From Hirschia sp. (lineage in GTDB: Bacteria; Pseudomonadota; Alphaproteobacteria; Caulobacterales; Hyphomonadaceae), in assembly GCA_002709235.1 (NCBI GenBank), contig PAQI01000021.1, positions 120,231-169,318 of the forward strand: a stretch of 49,088 nucleotides of DNA, in the 5' to 3' direction. This document shows positions 1 to 9,425 of this stretch, piece by piece. The translations under genes were made by a program, and so were the position numbers. Within the stretch, counting starts at the first letter, position 1. The number at the start of each line of letters is the position of its first letter. The notes beneath the pieces were generated by a model. The model saw only the letters and a program-made list of their open reading frames with translations. It searched no databases and was not told the DNA's origin.

Positions 1-1833
1 AACTCCGGATATCTGACACGTCGTCTTGTTGATGTTGCTCAGGATGCAATCATCAGTGAGGAAGACTGTGGTACCGAAAAAGGTATCACATTGCGTGCGG
101 TCATGGATGGCGCGGAAATCGTTGTGTCTCTGGGTGACCGCGTTCTTGGACGCACCACAGCAGAAGACATTGCGCATCCGTCTTCCGGTGAAATCATTGC
201 TCCGGCAAACACCTACATTGAAGAAGATCTTGCTCGCAAGATCGATGAAATCGGTGTGGATGGAATTCTGGTTCGGTCGGTTCTGACCTGTGAAACCAGA
301 AACGGTGTATGTGGCTCCTGTTATGGCCGTGACCTGGCACGTGGTACACGCGTGAATGCAGGCGAAGCAGTAGGTGTCATCGCTGCCCAGTCCATCGGTG
401 AGCCGGGTACTCAGCTGACTATGCGAACCTTCCACATTGGTGGTGCGGCACAGGTATCGACCGAGAGCTCTGTGGATGTCGCCTTTGAAGGTAAGCTTGT
501 TTACGAGAACGGCTCGACCGTTAAGCGTGAAGATGGTTCTTTCATCGTTGTTGGGCGTTCCATGCAGGTGAAGATCATCGACAAGGATGGACGTATCCGT
601 CAGACGTTCAAGCCGGCCTATGGTACGCGTATGCGCTTCGATGAAGGCGCAGAAATCAAGCCAGGTGAACGTCTGGCCGATTGGGACCCGTTTGCGACAC
701 CGATCATCACCGAAGCCGCTGGTAAGGTGAAGTTCGAGGACATGATCGACGGCATCACCACGCGTGATGAAGTGGATGAGGCAACAGGTATTGCTGCCAA
801 GGTCCTGACAGATTGGCGTGGTGGATCTTCCAAGGCTGCTGACCTGCGTCCTGCTGTCCTGCTTGTTGATGACAGTGGCGAGCCGATCAAGCAGGAATCT
901 GGCGCTGAAGCGCGCTACTTCCTGCCGGTTGATGCCATCCTGTCAGTTCAGGAAGGGGACACGGTCAAACCGGGTGATGCCCTGGCGCGTATCCAGACGG
1001 GTGGTGCAACAACCAAGGACATCACGGGTGGTCTGCCGCGTGTGGCCGAGCTCTTCGAAGCGCGTCGTCCCAAGGATCACGCTGTTATTGCCGAGATCGA
1101 TGGCCGAATCGAATTCGGGCGCGACTACAAGAACAAGCGTCGCGTGCGCATTGTACCGGAGGAGGAGGGTGCCGAACCGGCTGAATACCTCATTCCAAAG
1201 GGCAAGCACATGACGATCCAGGAGGGTGACTTCGTCAAGAAGGGTGAATACATCCTTGATGGTAACCCGGCACCTCAGGACATCCTTGCGATTCTTGGCG
1301 TGGAGGCTCTTGCTGCTTATCTGGTCAATGAAATCCAGAAGGTTTACCGCCTACAGGGTGTGCCTATCGATGACAAACACATCGAGGTGATTGTTCGCCA
1401 GATGCTGCAGAAGGTCGAAATCGTCGATTCTGGTGAGACAAGCCTCATCAAGGGTGAGTCAGTCGAAGCGCTCGATTTTGAAGATGCAAACACTGCGATC
1501 CGCAAGGCAGGCAAGCGTGAAGCCATTGGCAACCGCATCCTGCTTGGTATCACCAAGGCATCCTTGCAAACTCGTTCGTTCTTCTCGGCTGCTTCGTTCC
1601 AGGAGACGACGCGTGTTCTGACCGAGGCGTCTATCCAGGGCAAGATCGATCCTCTCGAGGGGCTCAAGGAGAACGTGATCGTTGGGCGACTCATCCCGGC
1701 TGGGACGGGTAGTGCTTTGCGTCGCTACCGCCGTGTTGCCAATGAACGAGATGCAAAACTGCGCCGCGAGCGTCAGGTTGCGGCTCCGGTCGAGGCTCTT
1801 CCTTCACCGGAGGAGACGCCGGCAGGCGAATAA
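1..1833 (+). CDS. rpoC: RNA polymerase beta' subunit, C-terminal part (left edge of window)
   Basis: This is the last 610 residues of the beta' subunit of RNA polymerase. It is open at the left edge, and the frame starts with base 1. The second zinc site of beta' is visible: Cys at local residues 23, 97, 104 and 107, within EEDCGTEKG and VCGSCYGR. It is followed by the trigger-loop segment [18 protein letters not shown] (local 125-142) and then the jaw and clamp C-terminal region. The tail after [10 protein letters not shown] is rich in Glu, Pro and Ala, as is common in alphaproteobacteria. The gene is followed at once by an intrinsic terminator, so the rpsL operon is transcribed separately. 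Identification is certain. Confidence 0.98.
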   Translation, partial: NSGYLTRRLVDVAQDAIISEEDCGTEKGITLRAVMDGAEIVVSLGDRVLGRTTAEDIAHPSSGEIIAPANTYIEEDLARKIDEIGVDGILVRSVLTCETRNGVCGSCYGRDLARGTRVNAGEAVGVIAAQSIGEPGTQLTMRTFHIGGAAQVSTESSVDVAFEGKLVYENGSTVKREDGSFIVVGRSMQVKIIDKDGRIRQTFKPAYGTRMRFDEGAEIKPGERLADWDPFATPIITEAAGKVKFEDMIDGITTRDEVDEATGIAAKVLTDWRGGSSKAADLRPAVLLVDDSGEPIKQESGAEARYFLPVDAILSVQEGDTVKPGDALARIQTGGATTKDITGGLPRVAELFEARRPKDHAVIAEIDGRIEFGRDYKNKRRVRIVPEEEGAEPAEYLIPKGKHMTIQEGDFVKKGEYILDGNPAPQDILAILGVEALAAYLVNEIQKVYRLQGVPIDDKHIEVIVRQMLQKVEIVDSGETSLIKGESVEALDFEDANTAIRKAGKREAIGNRILLGITKASLQTRSFFSAASFQETTRVLTEASIQGKIDPLEGLKENVIVGRLIPAGTGSALRRYRRVANERDAKLRRERQVAAPVEALPSPEETPAGE

Positions 1834-1840
1834 GATAAGT

Positions 1841-1884
1841 CTGGGTAGCAAGATCATATCTCTTGCTACCCAGTGACTGTTTTT
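1841..1884 (+). terminator. intrinsic terminator after rpoC
   Basis: A perfect 13-bp stem (CTGGGTAGCAAGA paired with TCTTGCTACCCAG, loop of 7 nt) begins 7 nt after the rpoC stop codon. Five T residues follow at 1880-1884, about 6 nt below the stem. Confidence 0.85.
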
Positions 1885-1986
1885 GCGGTATACGCCAGCA
1901 AGCGCAGTAAAAGGCATTGAACTGTGGTTTGATGTCAGGCTGGATGAAAAAATATGGTCTTATTGTCGGGAAGATGACGCTAAGGC

Positions 1987-2015
1987 TTGACCGGATCGTC
2001 AGCCATGAGTAAGAC
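1987..2015 (+). promoter_or_regulatory. candidate sigma70-type promoter of the rpsL operon
   Basis: TTGACC (1987-1992), a 17-nt spacer and TAAGAC (2010-2015) fit an alphaproteobacterial housekeeping promoter with a good -35 and a modest -10. It would give a leader of about 195 nt before rpsL. The gene-free stretch 1834-2216 otherwise holds only the rpoC terminator and the leader hairpins listed next. Confidence 0.4.
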
Positions 2016-2112
2016 GCCCGCTCACGATGTGAACCGGCAGTGGTTTGACCAGACGCGGTTTTGCGACTGAGATTTTCATAGAGAGCGGAAGCCTCTTAAG
2101 GTAAGAGTTTGT

Positions 2113-2192
2113 GGCCGAGGTGGGTTTGATCCGCAGCGGCCTCGATGTTTTGAATTTGCGTCACCGGGCGGCTAGTCGCCCGTATCACGCAA
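2113..2192 (+). promoter_or_regulatory. structured 5' leader of rpsL
   Basis: Two stem-loops lie in the leader. The first pairs GGCCG (2113-2117) with CGGCC (2137-2141). The second has an outer stem TTGCGT/ACGCAA (2156-2161 with 2187-2192), a small internal loop, and an inner stem CGGGCG/CGCCCG (2165-2170 with 2177-2182) closed by GCTAGT. It ends 24 nt before the rpsL start. Ribosomal protein autoregulation is an inference; the pairing is read directly. Confidence 0.45.
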
Positions 2193-2216
2193 TGATGTGA
2201 GGAAGAGCCAGGCCTG

Positions 2217-2588
2217 ATGCCTACGATTCAACAGCTGATCCGCAATCCGCGGAAGGACAAGCCGAAGCGGAACAAGGTTCCTGCTTTGAAGGCATGCCCG
2301 CAACGTCGCGGTGTTTGCACACGCGTTTACACAACCACTCCAAAGAAGCCGAACTCGGCTCTTCGTAAGGTGGCCAAGGTGCGTCTGACGTCCGGTTATG
2401 AATCGATCTGTTACATTCCTGGTGAGGGTCACAACCTGCAGGAGCACTCAGTGGTCCTCATTCGTGGTGGCCGTGTTCGCGACCTTCCCGGTGTGCGTTA
2501 CCACATCCTTCGCGGCGTTCTGGATACCCAGGGCGTAAAAGACCGTAAGCAACGCCGTTCCGTATACGGCGTGAAACGTCCGAAATAA
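2217..2588 (+). CDS. rpsL: 30S ribosomal protein S12
   Basis: S12 lies at the decoding centre of the small subunit and affects tRNA selection accuracy. The protein is 123 residues, the usual length, with the conserved MPTIQQLIR start, [17 protein letters not shown] (residues 41-57) and the C-terminal GVKRPK. Lys43 is conserved, but residue 88 is Arg ([12 protein letters not shown]) where most bacteria have Lys. Asp89, the residue usually methylthiolated by RimO, is kept. A GAGGA ribosome-binding sequence lies about 11 nt upstream of the ATG. It is the first gene of the str operon rpsL-rpsG-fusA-tuf. Confidence 0.98.
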   Translation: MPTIQQLIRNPRKDKPKRNKVPALKACPQRRGVCTRVYTTTPKKPNSALRKVAKVRLTSGYESICYIPGEGHNLQEHSVVLIRGGRVRDLPGVRYHILRGVLDTQGVKDRKQRRSVYGVKRPK

Positions 2589-2598
2589 GAGACCGCAT

Positions 2599-3069
2599 AT
2601 GTCCCGTCGTCACCGCGCAGAAAAACGTCAAGTTCTTCCTGACCCAAAGTACAAGGATCTTGTGCTTTCCAAGTTCATGAACCTTATCATGTTGCAGGGT
2701 AAGAAATCCGCAGCCGAACGCATCGTTTACGGTGCGCTCGACATCATCACAGACAAGGCCAAGCGAGACCCCGTGGAGGTTTTCCATGAGGCGCTAGAGA
2801 ATGTGGCTCCGTCAGTAGAGGTGCGTTCGCGCCGTGTTGGTGGTGCGACCTATCAGGTGCCTGTTGAGGTGCGTTCGGAGCGTCGTCAGGCGCTTGCCAT
2901 CCGCTGGATGGTTGCTGCATCGCGCAGCCGTTCGGAAAACACCATGAGAGAGCGCCTTGCAGGCGAGCTCATGGATGCATCGCAAAATCGCGGTGTTGCT
3001 GTGAAGAAGCGCGAAGATACGCACCGGATGGCCGAGGCCAACCGCGCATTCTCGCACTATCGCTGGTAA
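2599..3069 (+). CDS. rpsG: 30S ribosomal protein S7
   Basis: S7 nucleates assembly of the 30S head and contacts E-site tRNA. The 156-residue product has the usual length, starts [10 protein letters not shown] and carries the conserved segment [15 protein letters not shown]. It ends in the conserved aromatic tail FSHYRW. It follows rpsL after 10 nt and precedes fusA by 43 nt, so it is the second gene of the str operon. In enterobacteria S7 is the autoregulator of this operon; the short rpsL-rpsG gap here leaves little room for the same kind of site. Confidence 0.98.
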   Translation: MSRRHRAEKRQVLPDPKYKDLVLSKFMNLIMLQGKKSAAERIVYGALDIITDKAKRDPVEVFHEALENVAPSVEVRSRRVGGATYQVPVEVRSERRQALAIRWMVAASRSRSENTMRERLAGELMDASQNRGVAVKKREDTHRMAEANRAFSHYRW

Positions 3070-3112
3070 TCCAGTACTGTTGTTCAACTGACCAAACTCA
3101 AGGCGATCAGTT

Positions 3113-5191
3113 ATGCCTCGCACGCACAAGATCGAAGACTACCGTAACTTCGGTATCATGGCGCACATCGACGCGGGTAAAACCACGACGACTGAGCGTA
3201 TCCTTTATTACACAGGTAAGTCGCACAAGATTGGCGAAGTGCACGATGGTGCGGCGACCATGGACTGGATGGCGCAAGAGCAGGAGCGTGGAATCACGAT
3301 TACTTCTGCTGCTACCACCTGCTTCTGGAACGACAAGCGTCTGAACATCATCGACACGCCCGGACACGTTGACTTCACAATTGAGGTTGAGCGTTCATTG
3401 CGTGTGCTCGACGGTGCGGTATGTGCGCTCGATGCGAACGCTGGTGTTGAGCCGCAGACGGAAACCGTTTGGCGTCAGGGCGACAAATACAATGTTCCGC
3501 GTATCATCTTCGTCAACAAGATGGACAAGCTCGGCGCTGATTTCTACCGCTGCGTGGATATGGTCGTGGAGCGCCTGGGCGCAACTCCGCTGGTCATTCA
3601 GTTGCCGATCGGATCGGAAAGCGCATTCAAGGGCGTTGTAGACCTGGTTGAGATGCGTTCAGTCATCTGGCTTGAGGAAAGTCTGGGTGCGAAGTTTGAA
3701 TATGGCGACATTCCTGCTGATCTGGTCGACAAGGCCGAGGAATACCGCGAAAAGCTGATCGAGATTGCTGTCGAAGCTGATGAAGCCGCGATGGAAGCTT
3801 ACCTTGAAGGTGAAATGCCTTCTACTGAGGCTCTCAAGACGCTTATCCGCAAGGGGACCATTGCAGGACTGTTTGTTCCGGTGATCTGTGGTTCGGCATT
3901 CAAGAACAAGGGTGTCCAGCCGATGTTGGATGCGGTTGTGGACTATCTGCCGTCTCCAGTTGAGATTCCAGCAATCAAGGGTATTGACGTCAAGACTGAA
4001 GGCGAGATCAAGCGTAAGGCTTCTGATGATGAGCCGCTCGGCATGCTGGCGTTCAAGATCATGAACGACCCGTTTGTTGGGACTTTGACTTTCTGCCGGA
4101 TCTACTCGGGAAAGTTGGTCAAAGGCTCAACGCTGTTGAACACGGTCAAGGAAAAGAAAGAACGCATCGGGCGTATGCTCGAGATGCACTCCAATGATCG
4201 TAAGGATATCGACGAGGCTTTCGCCGGTGATATCGTTGCTGTGGCAGGCCTCAAGGACACCACTACGGGCGACACACTGTGTGATGCTGCTCACCCGGTC
4301 ATCCTTGAGCGCATGATTTTCCCTGAGCCGGTTATCGAGATTGCCGTAGAGCCGAAAACAAAAGCTGACCAGGAGCGTATGGGGCTTGCTCTTCAGAAGC
4401 TTGCTGCTGAAGATCCTTCTTTCCGCGTCAAGACAGATGAGGAATCCGGTCAGACGATCATGGCTGGAATGGGCGAGCTTCACCTTGATATTCTTGTCGA
4501 CCGCATGCGTCGCGAGTTCAATGTCGAAGCAAATATCGGTCAGCCGCAGGTGGCTTATCGTGAATCGCTCGGACGTGCCGCTGAAGTCGTTTACACCCAC
4601 AAGAAACAGTCGGGTGGTTCCGGTCAGTTCGCTGAAGTCAAGATCCTGTTCGAGCCATTGGAGCCAGGTGAAGGCTTTGTGTTTGAAAGCTCTGTTGTTG
4701 GTGGTTCGGTTCCGCGTGAATATATTCCCGGCGTCGAGAAGGGCATCAAGAGCGTCAAGGATTCTGGCCCTCTTGCCGGCTTCCCGGTGATTGATTTCAA
4801 GGCAACGCTTCTGGATGGTAAGTATCACGACGTCGACTCGTCGGTGCTTGCTTTCGAAATCGCAGCCCGAGGCGCATTTCGTGATGCCGCCAAGCAGGCC
4901 CAGATGAAGCTGCTTGAGCCAATCATGAAGGTTGAAGTTGCATCGCCGGAGGAATATGTTGGTGGTGTGATCGGTGACCTCAACTCGCGTCGTGGGCAAG
5001 TGTCCGGTCAGGAAGTCCGCGGTGTGTCTGTTGTCATCAACGCCATGGTTCCTCTCGCAAACATGTTCGGCTATGTGAACACCCTTCGTTCGCAAACGCA
5101 GGGCAGAGCACAGTACAGCATGCAGTTCGATCACTACGAGACTGTGCCGAACGCAGTTTCGAAAGAAGTGATCGAGAAGCTTGTAGGTTAA
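3113..5191 (+). CDS. fusA: elongation factor G
   Basis: EF-G is the GTPase that drives translocation and, with RRF, ribosome recycling. The protein is 692 residues, typical for bacterial EF-G. The G1 loop AHIDAGKT is at residues 17-24 and DTPGH at 81-85, with NKMD near residue 135. The later domains include the conserved [17 protein letters not shown] segment and the C-terminal domain IV/V region (YEPVP-type tail reads YETVPNAV here). It is the third gene of the str operon, between rpsG and tuf. No truncation or frameshift is seen. Confidence 0.98.
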   Translation: MPRTHKIEDYRNFGIMAHIDAGKTTTTERILYYTGKSHKIGEVHDGAATMDWMAQEQERGITITSAATTCFWNDKRLNIIDTPGHVDFTIEVERSLRVLDGAVCALDANAGVEPQTETVWRQGDKYNVPRIIFVNKMDKLGADFYRCVDMVVERLGATPLVIQLPIGSESAFKGVVDLVEMRSVIWLEESLGAKFEYGDIPADLVDKAEEYREKLIEIAVEADEAAMEAYLEGEMPSTEALKTLIRKGTIAGLFVPVICGSAFKNKGVQPMLDAVVDYLPSPVEIPAIKGIDVKTEGEIKRKASDDEPLGMLAFKIMNDPFVGTLTFCRIYSGKLVKGSTLLNTVKEKKERIGRMLEMHSNDRKDIDEAFAGDIVAVAGLKDTTTGDTLCDAAHPVILERMIFPEPVIEIAVEPKTKADQERMGLALQKLAAEDPSFRVKTDEESGQTIMAGMGELHLDILVDRMRREFNVEANIGQPQVAYRESLGRAAEVVYTHKKQSGGSGQFAEVKILFEPLEPGEGFVFESSVVGGSVPREYIPGVEKGIKSVKDSGPLAGFPVIDFKATLLDGKYHDVDSSVLAFEIAARGAFRDAAKQAQMKLLEPIMKVEVASPEEYVGGVIGDLNSRRGQVSGQEVRGVSVVINAMVPLANMFGYVNTLRSQTQGRAQYSMQFDHYETVPNAVSKEVIEKLVG

Positions 5192-5256
5192 AAGTAATCA
5201 GGATAGTCCCGCATCGTCGGGATCTGACGTGAATTCGTCATCAAGGAGTTAGATAG

Positions 5257-6450
5257 ATGGCCAAGGCAAAGTTTGAGCGTAATAAGCCACACGTGAACAT
5301 CGGCACGATCGGTCACGTTGACCACGGTAAGACAACACTTACTGCAGCGATCACGATGGTCCTGTCGGAAGTTACTGGTGGTGCGAAGAAGTCCTATGCG
5401 GACATCGATAACGCTCCAGAAGAAAAAGAACGTGGCATCACGATTAACACATCGCACGTCGAGTATGAGACGGAAAACCGTCACTACGCTCACGTGGACT
5501 GCCCAGGACACGCGGACTATGTGAAAAACATGATCACGGGTGCGGCGCAGATGGATGGTGCTATTCTTGTTGTGAACGCAGCAGATGGTCCAATGCCTCA
5601 GACTCGTGAGCACATCCTGCTTGCCCGTCAGGTTGGTGTGCCAGCGCTTGTCGTATTCCTGAACAAGGTCGACCAGGTTGATGACGAAGAGCTTCTGGAG
5701 CTGGTGGAAATGGAAGTTCGTGAACTTCTGTCTTCCTACGAGTTCCCCGGTGACGATATTCCAATCATCGCTGGTTCCGCTCTGGCTGCTGTTGAAGGTC
5801 GTGACGACAACATCGGTAAAGACAAGATCATCGAACTGATGGCCGCTGTGGATGACTACATCCCTGAGCCAGAGCGTCCGATTGACCAGCCATTCCTGAT
5901 GCCAATCGAGGACGTGTTCTCGATCTCAGGTCGCGGTACGGTTGTGACCGGTCGTGTTGAGCGCGGTATCGTCAAGGTCGGTGAAGAAATCGAGATTGTC
6001 GGTATTCGCCCTGAAGTGACCAAGACCACCTGTACGGGTGTGGAGATGTTCCGCAAATTGCTTGACCAGGGTCAGGCAGGCGACAACATCGGTGCACTTC
6101 TGCGTGGTATTGAACGTGAGGGTGTTGAGCGCGGTCAGGTTCTTTGTAAGCCAGGCTCCATCACGCCACACACCAAGTTTGTTGGTGAAGCCTACATTCT
6201 GACAAAGGAAGAGGGTGGCCGTCACACGCCGTTCTTTACCAACTACCGTCCACAGTTCTACTTCCGTACAACGGATGTGACTGGTGTGGTTACGCTTCCA
6301 GAAGGTACGGAAATGGTCATGCCTGGCGACAACGTCAAAATGAACGTTGAGCTGATCCAGCCGATCGCAATGGAAGAGAAGCTTCGCTTCGCTATCCGTG
6401 AAGGTGGTCGCACGGTTGGTGCTGGTGTGGTTTCCAAGATCGTCGAATAA
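5257..6450 (+). CDS. tuf: elongation factor Tu
   Basis: EF-Tu delivers aminoacyl-tRNA to the ribosome as a GTP complex. The 397-residue product carries GHVDHGKT at 19-26, DCPGH at 81-85 and NKVD at 136-139, followed by the two beta-barrel domains. It ends [10 protein letters not shown]. An AAGGAG ribosome-binding site lies about 10 nt before the ATG. It is the last gene of the str operon and is followed by a clear terminator. Many alphaproteobacteria have a second tuf copy near secE/nusG; that region is not in this window. Confidence 0.98.
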   Translation: MAKAKFERNKPHVNIGTIGHVDHGKTTLTAAITMVLSEVTGGAKKSYADIDNAPEEKERGITINTSHVEYETENRHYAHVDCPGHADYVKNMITGAAQMDGAILVVNAADGPMPQTREHILLARQVGVPALVVFLNKVDQVDDEELLELVEMEVRELLSSYEFPGDDIPIIAGSALAAVEGRDDNIGKDKIIELMAAVDDYIPEPERPIDQPFLMPIEDVFSISGRGTVVTGRVERGIVKVGEEIEIVGIRPEVTKTTCTGVEMFRKLLDQGQAGDNIGALLRGIEREGVERGQVLCKPGSITPHTKFVGEAYILTKEEGGRHTPFFTNYRPQFYFRTTDVTGVVTLPEGTEMVMPGDNVKMNVELIQPIAMEEKLRFAIREGGRTVGAGVVSKIVE

Positions 6451-6476
6451 TTTCGACAGATCTGTGTCTTTTAAGA

Positions 6477-6511
6477 ACGGCTGCACGACTCGTCGCGCGG
6501 CCGTTTTTTTT
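6477..6511 (+). terminator. intrinsic terminator after tuf
   Basis: The stem ACGGCTGC/GCGGCCGT (6477-6484 with 6497-6504, one G-U pair) has a second short pairing CGA/TCG inside its loop. It is followed directly by eight T residues ending at 6511. Confidence 0.88.
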
Positions 6512-6698
6512 ATGCGTGACAGAGGAGGGGCGATTCTTCGCTGATAAAGGTCGTGGAGAGGCCATCTTGTCTTGTGCTGATCCCTATCAGAAGACCCTCT
6601 GATCCTGGTTTGAAGGGGCGTTTTCAGCTGCTCAATCCGGGCACCGGGTCATAAGCTGGAGAAATCTCCGCTTCTGGTGATTATTCTCGGAAGTGCCG

Positions 6699-6727
6699 TT
6701 GACTTATCTCCTTCACGATTCTAATAA
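6699..6727 (+). promoter_or_regulatory. promoter of the S10/spc operon
   Basis: TTGACT (6699-6704), a 17-nt spacer and TAATAA (6722-6727) form a near-consensus sigma70 promoter. It gives a leader of about 140 nt before rpsJ. Between the tuf terminator and this promoter (6512-6698) I see only a short GGAGA-AA-TCTCC palindrome and no gene. Confidence 0.65.
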
Positions 6728-6814
6728 AGCGCCTCTCTTGAGCCGGTGGCAGTGCGCTGTAAGCCGCATACGCATCGGACCTGAGAACAACGACTACAAC
6801 AAGTTTCCCGCAAT

Positions 6815-6843
6815 GACCGGGCTGGGGTCTTTTCCAGACGGTC
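6815..6843 (+). promoter_or_regulatory. hairpin in the rpsJ leader
   Basis: The outer stem is GACCG/CGGTC (6815-6819 with 6839-6843) and the inner stem is CTGG/CCAG (6822-6825 with 6834-6837), with a small bulge between them. A T-rich run follows at about 6851-6860. The layout could be an attenuator or ribosomal protein (L4-type) control site; that role is inferred. Confidence 0.4.
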
Positions 6844-6876
6844 ATGTGCGTATTATTTTTGCTCGGGGCCGTTCCG

Positions 6877-7197
6877 ATGGACAAACAGAATATTCGCATC
6901 AGGTTGAAGGCATTTGACCACCGCGCGCTCGATCAGTCGGCGCGTGAGATTGTGTCAACTGCCAAGCGCACAGGTGCTGACGTACGCGGTCCGGTTCCGC
7001 TGCCTACCCGTATCGAAAAATTCACGGTCAACCGCTCACCTCACGTCAACAAGAAGTCCCGTGAGCAGTTCGAAATTCGCACGCACAAACGCGTGCTCGA
7101 CATTGTTGACCCAACACCTCAAACAGTGGATGCGCTGATGAAGCTCGACCTGTCTGCTGGTGTTGCTGTTGAGATCAAGCTTGAGGGAGCTCGCTGA
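6877..7197 (+). CDS. rpsJ: 30S ribosomal protein S10
   Basis: S10 (NusE) is a 30S head protein and also a partner of NusB in antitermination. The product is 106 residues with conserved [13 protein letters not shown] and the [19 protein letters not shown] loop. The frame stays open upstream to 6844, but [15 protein letters not shown] at 6877 matches the family N-terminus, so this ATG was chosen. The ribosome-binding site is weak (GGGG about 9 nt upstream). It is the first gene of the S10 operon and lies 2 nt before rplC. Its partner gene nusB is also in this window. Confidence 0.96.
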   Translation: MDKQNIRIRLKAFDHRALDQSAREIVSTAKRTGADVRGPVPLPTRIEKFTVNRSPHVNKKSREQFEIRTHKRVLDIVDPTPQTVDALMKLDLSAGVAVEIKLEGAR

Positions 7198-7199
7198 TC

Positions 7200-8171
7200 A
7201 TGCGTACGGGAGTTCTTGCCAAGAAATTGGGCATGACCCGCGTGTTCGCCGAAGACGGTGCACATGTTCCGGTCACAGTGTTGGCGCTGGAAGGTTGTCA
7301 GGTTGTTGGGCAGCGTGAGCAGGAGCGCGATGGTTACGTCGCTGTTCAGCTTGGTGCTGGTACACGTAAAGCGAAGAATGTTTCCAAGCCGCTTCGTGGG
7401 CAGTTCGCCAAGAGCAATGTCGAGCCAAAGGCAGTGGTCCGCGAGTTTCGCGTTGATGCTGACATGTTGGTAGATATTGGTGCCGAGATTTCTGCAGAGC
7501 ACTTTGTGCCTGGTCAGAAAGTCGATGTTGCCGGAACCTCCAAAGGTAAGGGTTTTGCCGGTGCCATGAAGCGCTGGAACTTTGGTGGTCTGCGTGCGAC
7601 GCACGGTGTTTCAATTTCTCACCGTGCTCACGGTTCAACCGGTCAGTGTCAGGACCCTGGTAAGGTGTTCAAGGGCAAGAAAATGGCCGGCCACTACGGC
7701 GTTGAGCGTGTGACGACGCAGAACCTCGAGATTGTACGGACTGACGTGAAGCGCGGACTGATCCTCGTGAAGGGCGCTGTTGCCGGTGCTCCGAATGGTT
7801 GGGTTGAAGTGCGCGATTCCGTCAAGAAGGCGCGTCCGGATGCTGCGCCTGTTCCGGCCGCTATTCTTGAGGCGTCATCTGACGTTCAGGTTTCAGGTTT
7901 CGTTGACGATGTTGTTCTGATTGACGGTATCGGTGATGTCACGTCCAAGGCTTTGGTTGCTGAAGGTGTGTCGACGCTGACTCAGATCAGGGACATGTCT
8001 GATGATGATCTGGCTGCACTTGCTGAAAAAGTCGGTGCTGCAGGTCAGCACGAATCGCAAGAATGGAAGGCGCAGGCTGAGGAAATGATTTCCGGTAAGC
8101 CGCCTCGCGCCAAAGTAGATCAGGATCTTCTCAAGAAGATGCTTGCTGAACGTGAAGGAGGCGAGGGCTGA
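7200..8171 (+). CDS. rplC: 50S ribosomal protein L3 with C-terminal helix-hairpin-helix-like extension
   Basis: L3 is an early-assembling 50S protein reaching toward the peptidyl transferase centre. Residues 1 to about 210 are the normal L3 body, with the conserved loop around [20 protein letters not shown] (145-164). The protein is 323 residues against roughly 205-240 in most bacteria. Residues 233-308 form an added domain reading [17 protein letters not shown], then [20 protein letters not shown], and ending [10 protein letters not shown]. The IDGIG turn and following helices suggest a helix-hairpin-helix fold. The same domain ends the next gene, rplD. The ATG follows the rpsJ stop by 2 nt, and the stop overlaps the rplD start by one base (TGATG). 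Confidence 0.96.
   Translation: MRTGVLAKKLGMTRVFAEDGAHVPVTVLALEGCQVVGQREQERDGYVAVQLGAGTRKAKNVSKPLRGQFAKSNVEPKAVVREFRVDADMLVDIGAEISAEHFVPGQKVDVAGTSKGKGFAGAMKRWNFGGLRATHGVSISHRAHGSTGQCQDPGKVFKGKKMAGHYGVERVTTQNLEIVRTDVKRGLILVKGAVAGAPNGWVEVRDSVKKARPDAAPVPAAILEASSDVQVSGFVDDVVLIDGIGDVTSKALVAEGVSTLTQIRDMSDDDLAALAEKVGAAGQHESQEWKAQAEEMISGKPPRAKVDQDLLKKMLAEREGGEG
7896..8123 (+). repeat. HhH-like tail domain of L3, copy 1 of a paralogous pair
   Basis: This part of rplC encodes residues 233-308. It aligns without gaps to 8831-9058 in rplD, sharing FVD..VLIDG.G, LT.I, W..QA.EM and an identical [10 protein letters not shown] end. The DNA has diverged at many third positions, so the duplication is old rather than recent. 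Confidence 0.75.
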
Positions 8172-9103
8172 TGAAGTACGCTGTCGTCAAACTGGATTCC
8201 GGTAAAGCTGCCGATGTTGAGCTGAACGACGATGTCTTCGGAATCGAAGAGATCCGTCCAGACATCCTTCAGCGCATGGTTCGCTATCAATTGTCCAAGC
8301 GTCAGGCTGGTACGCACAAGACCAAGACGCGTTCAGAGGTCAAGCGCACGACTGCCAAGATGTACCGTCAAAAAGGTACGGGTGGCGCACGTCACGGTGC
8401 TAAGTCTGCGCCGATCTTTGTTGGTGGTGGAACGGCTCACGGACCTCGCGTTCGCTCACACGCTCACGACCTTCCCAAGAAGGTGCGCGCACTTGCGTTG
8501 CGTCACGCGCTGTCCTCCAAGGTGAAGGAAAGTGCCTTCATCGTTTTGGATGATGCTACAGTAGATGCGCCCAAGACCAAGATGCTGCGTGAGCAGTTTG
8601 AGAAGCTTGGCTTGACCAATGCGCTGGTCATTGGTGGTGAAACGCTGGATGACAATTTTGCCAAGGCTGCACGTAACATCCCGAATGTCGATGTGCTTCC
8701 GCTTGCTGGCCTTAACGTTTATGACGTGTTGCGTCGCCGTACTCTGGTGCTGACACGTGAAGCGGTTGAGGGTGTGCACGCACGTTTTTCAAAAGACGCT
8801 ACTGCCTCATCAACGGATTTCTCTGGCGATAATTTTGTAGACGAGATTGTTCTGATTGATGGCGTGGGTGCGCAATCGGCCAAGGTTCTGGGTAAGGCTG
8901 GCTATGAGAGCCTGACTTCCATTGCAAAACTTTCGGCTGCTGATGCTGCCAAGGTGTTCGAAGAGGCGGGCTATGGTCCTCGCGCAGCGCGTGAAGACTG
9001 GCATGGCCAGGCAACAGAAATGGTTGCTGGAAAGCCTCCGCGCGCCAAGGTCGATCAGCGTTACGCTGCTCAGGTTGTCGCCAAGCGCGCGAAGGAGGCC
9101 TGA
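8171..9103 (+). CDS. rplD: 50S ribosomal protein L4 with C-terminal helix-hairpin-helix-like extension
   Basis: L4 lines the peptide exit tunnel and in enterobacteria also represses the S10 operon. Residues 1 to about 207 form the L4 body, with the conserved tunnel loop [20 protein letters not shown] (64-83). The total of 310 residues is about 100 longer than normal. Residues 221-296 are the second copy of the tail seen in L3 ([18 protein letters not shown], then [20 protein letters not shown]), joined by a Ser/Thr-rich linker at 208-219. The start overlaps the rplC stop by one base, which suggests translational coupling. rplW follows after 3 nt. Confidence 0.96.
   Translation: MKYAVVKLDSGKAADVELNDDVFGIEEIRPDILQRMVRYQLSKRQAGTHKTKTRSEVKRTTAKMYRQKGTGGARHGAKSAPIFVGGGTAHGPRVRSHAHDLPKKVRALALRHALSSKVKESAFIVLDDATVDAPKTKMLREQFEKLGLTNALVIGGETLDDNFAKAARNIPNVDVLPLAGLNVYDVLRRRTLVLTREAVEGVHARFSKDATASSTDFSGDNFVDEIVLIDGVGAQSAKVLGKAGYESLTSIAKLSAADAAKVFEEAGYGPRAAREDWHGQATEMVAGKPPRAKVDQRYAAQVVAKRAKEA
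8831..9058 (+). repeat. HhH-like tail domain of L4, copy 2 of a paralogous pair
   Basis: Encodes residues 221-296 of L4 and matches the L3 tail at 7896-8123 position by position. From memory, a similar tail occurs at the C-terminus of alphaproteobacterial L21, which may be the family source; this was not tested. Confidence 0.75.
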
Positions 9104-9106
9104 TCC

Positions 9107-9406
9107 ATGGCTGACGTCAAAACCATTCACTACGATGCGGTAACTGCACCGATCATCACCGAGAAGTCCACCATTCTGTCAGAGCAGAACAAGGTTGTCT
9201 TTCGTGTGCCGCTCGAAGCAACCAAGCCGCAAATCAAGGAAGCCGTAGAAAACCTTTTCAAGGTTGATGTCCTGGCAGTGAACACGATTGTTCAAAAGGG
9301 CAAGACCAAGCGTTTTCGTGGAACCAAAGGTCGCCGCAGCGACATCAAAAAGGCCATCGTGACATTGAAGGACGGACAGTCCATCGATGTAGCGACAGGT
9401 CTGTAA
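9107..9406 (+). CDS. rplW: 50S ribosomal protein L23
   Basis: L23 sits at the tunnel exit and is the docking site for trigger factor and SRP; tig is in this same window at 43.3 kb. The product is 99 residues, normal length, with [20 protein letters not shown] near the N-terminus and [18 protein letters not shown] in the RNA-binding arm. It lies 3 nt after rplD and 19 nt before rplB in the S10 operon. No L3/L4-type tail is present. Confidence 0.97.
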   Translation: MADVKTIHYDAVTAPIITEKSTILSEQNKVVFRVPLEATKPQIKEAVENLFKVDVLAVNTIVQKGKTKRFRGTKGRRSDIKKAIVTLKDGQSIDVATGL

Positions 9407-9425
9407 GAGGAGGGTGAGTTAGGTC

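Noticed and set aside
1834-2216. tRNA or small RNA gene between rpoC and rpsL
   Set aside because: No cloverleaf or second promoter-terminator pair was found; the stretch is explained by the rpoC terminator, a candidate promoter and leader hairpins.
4127-5134. 335-codon open frame on the minus strand across fusA
   Set aside because: It lies wholly antisense to an intact EF-G gene, has no ribosome-binding site or recognisable domain, and reflects codon bias of fusA.
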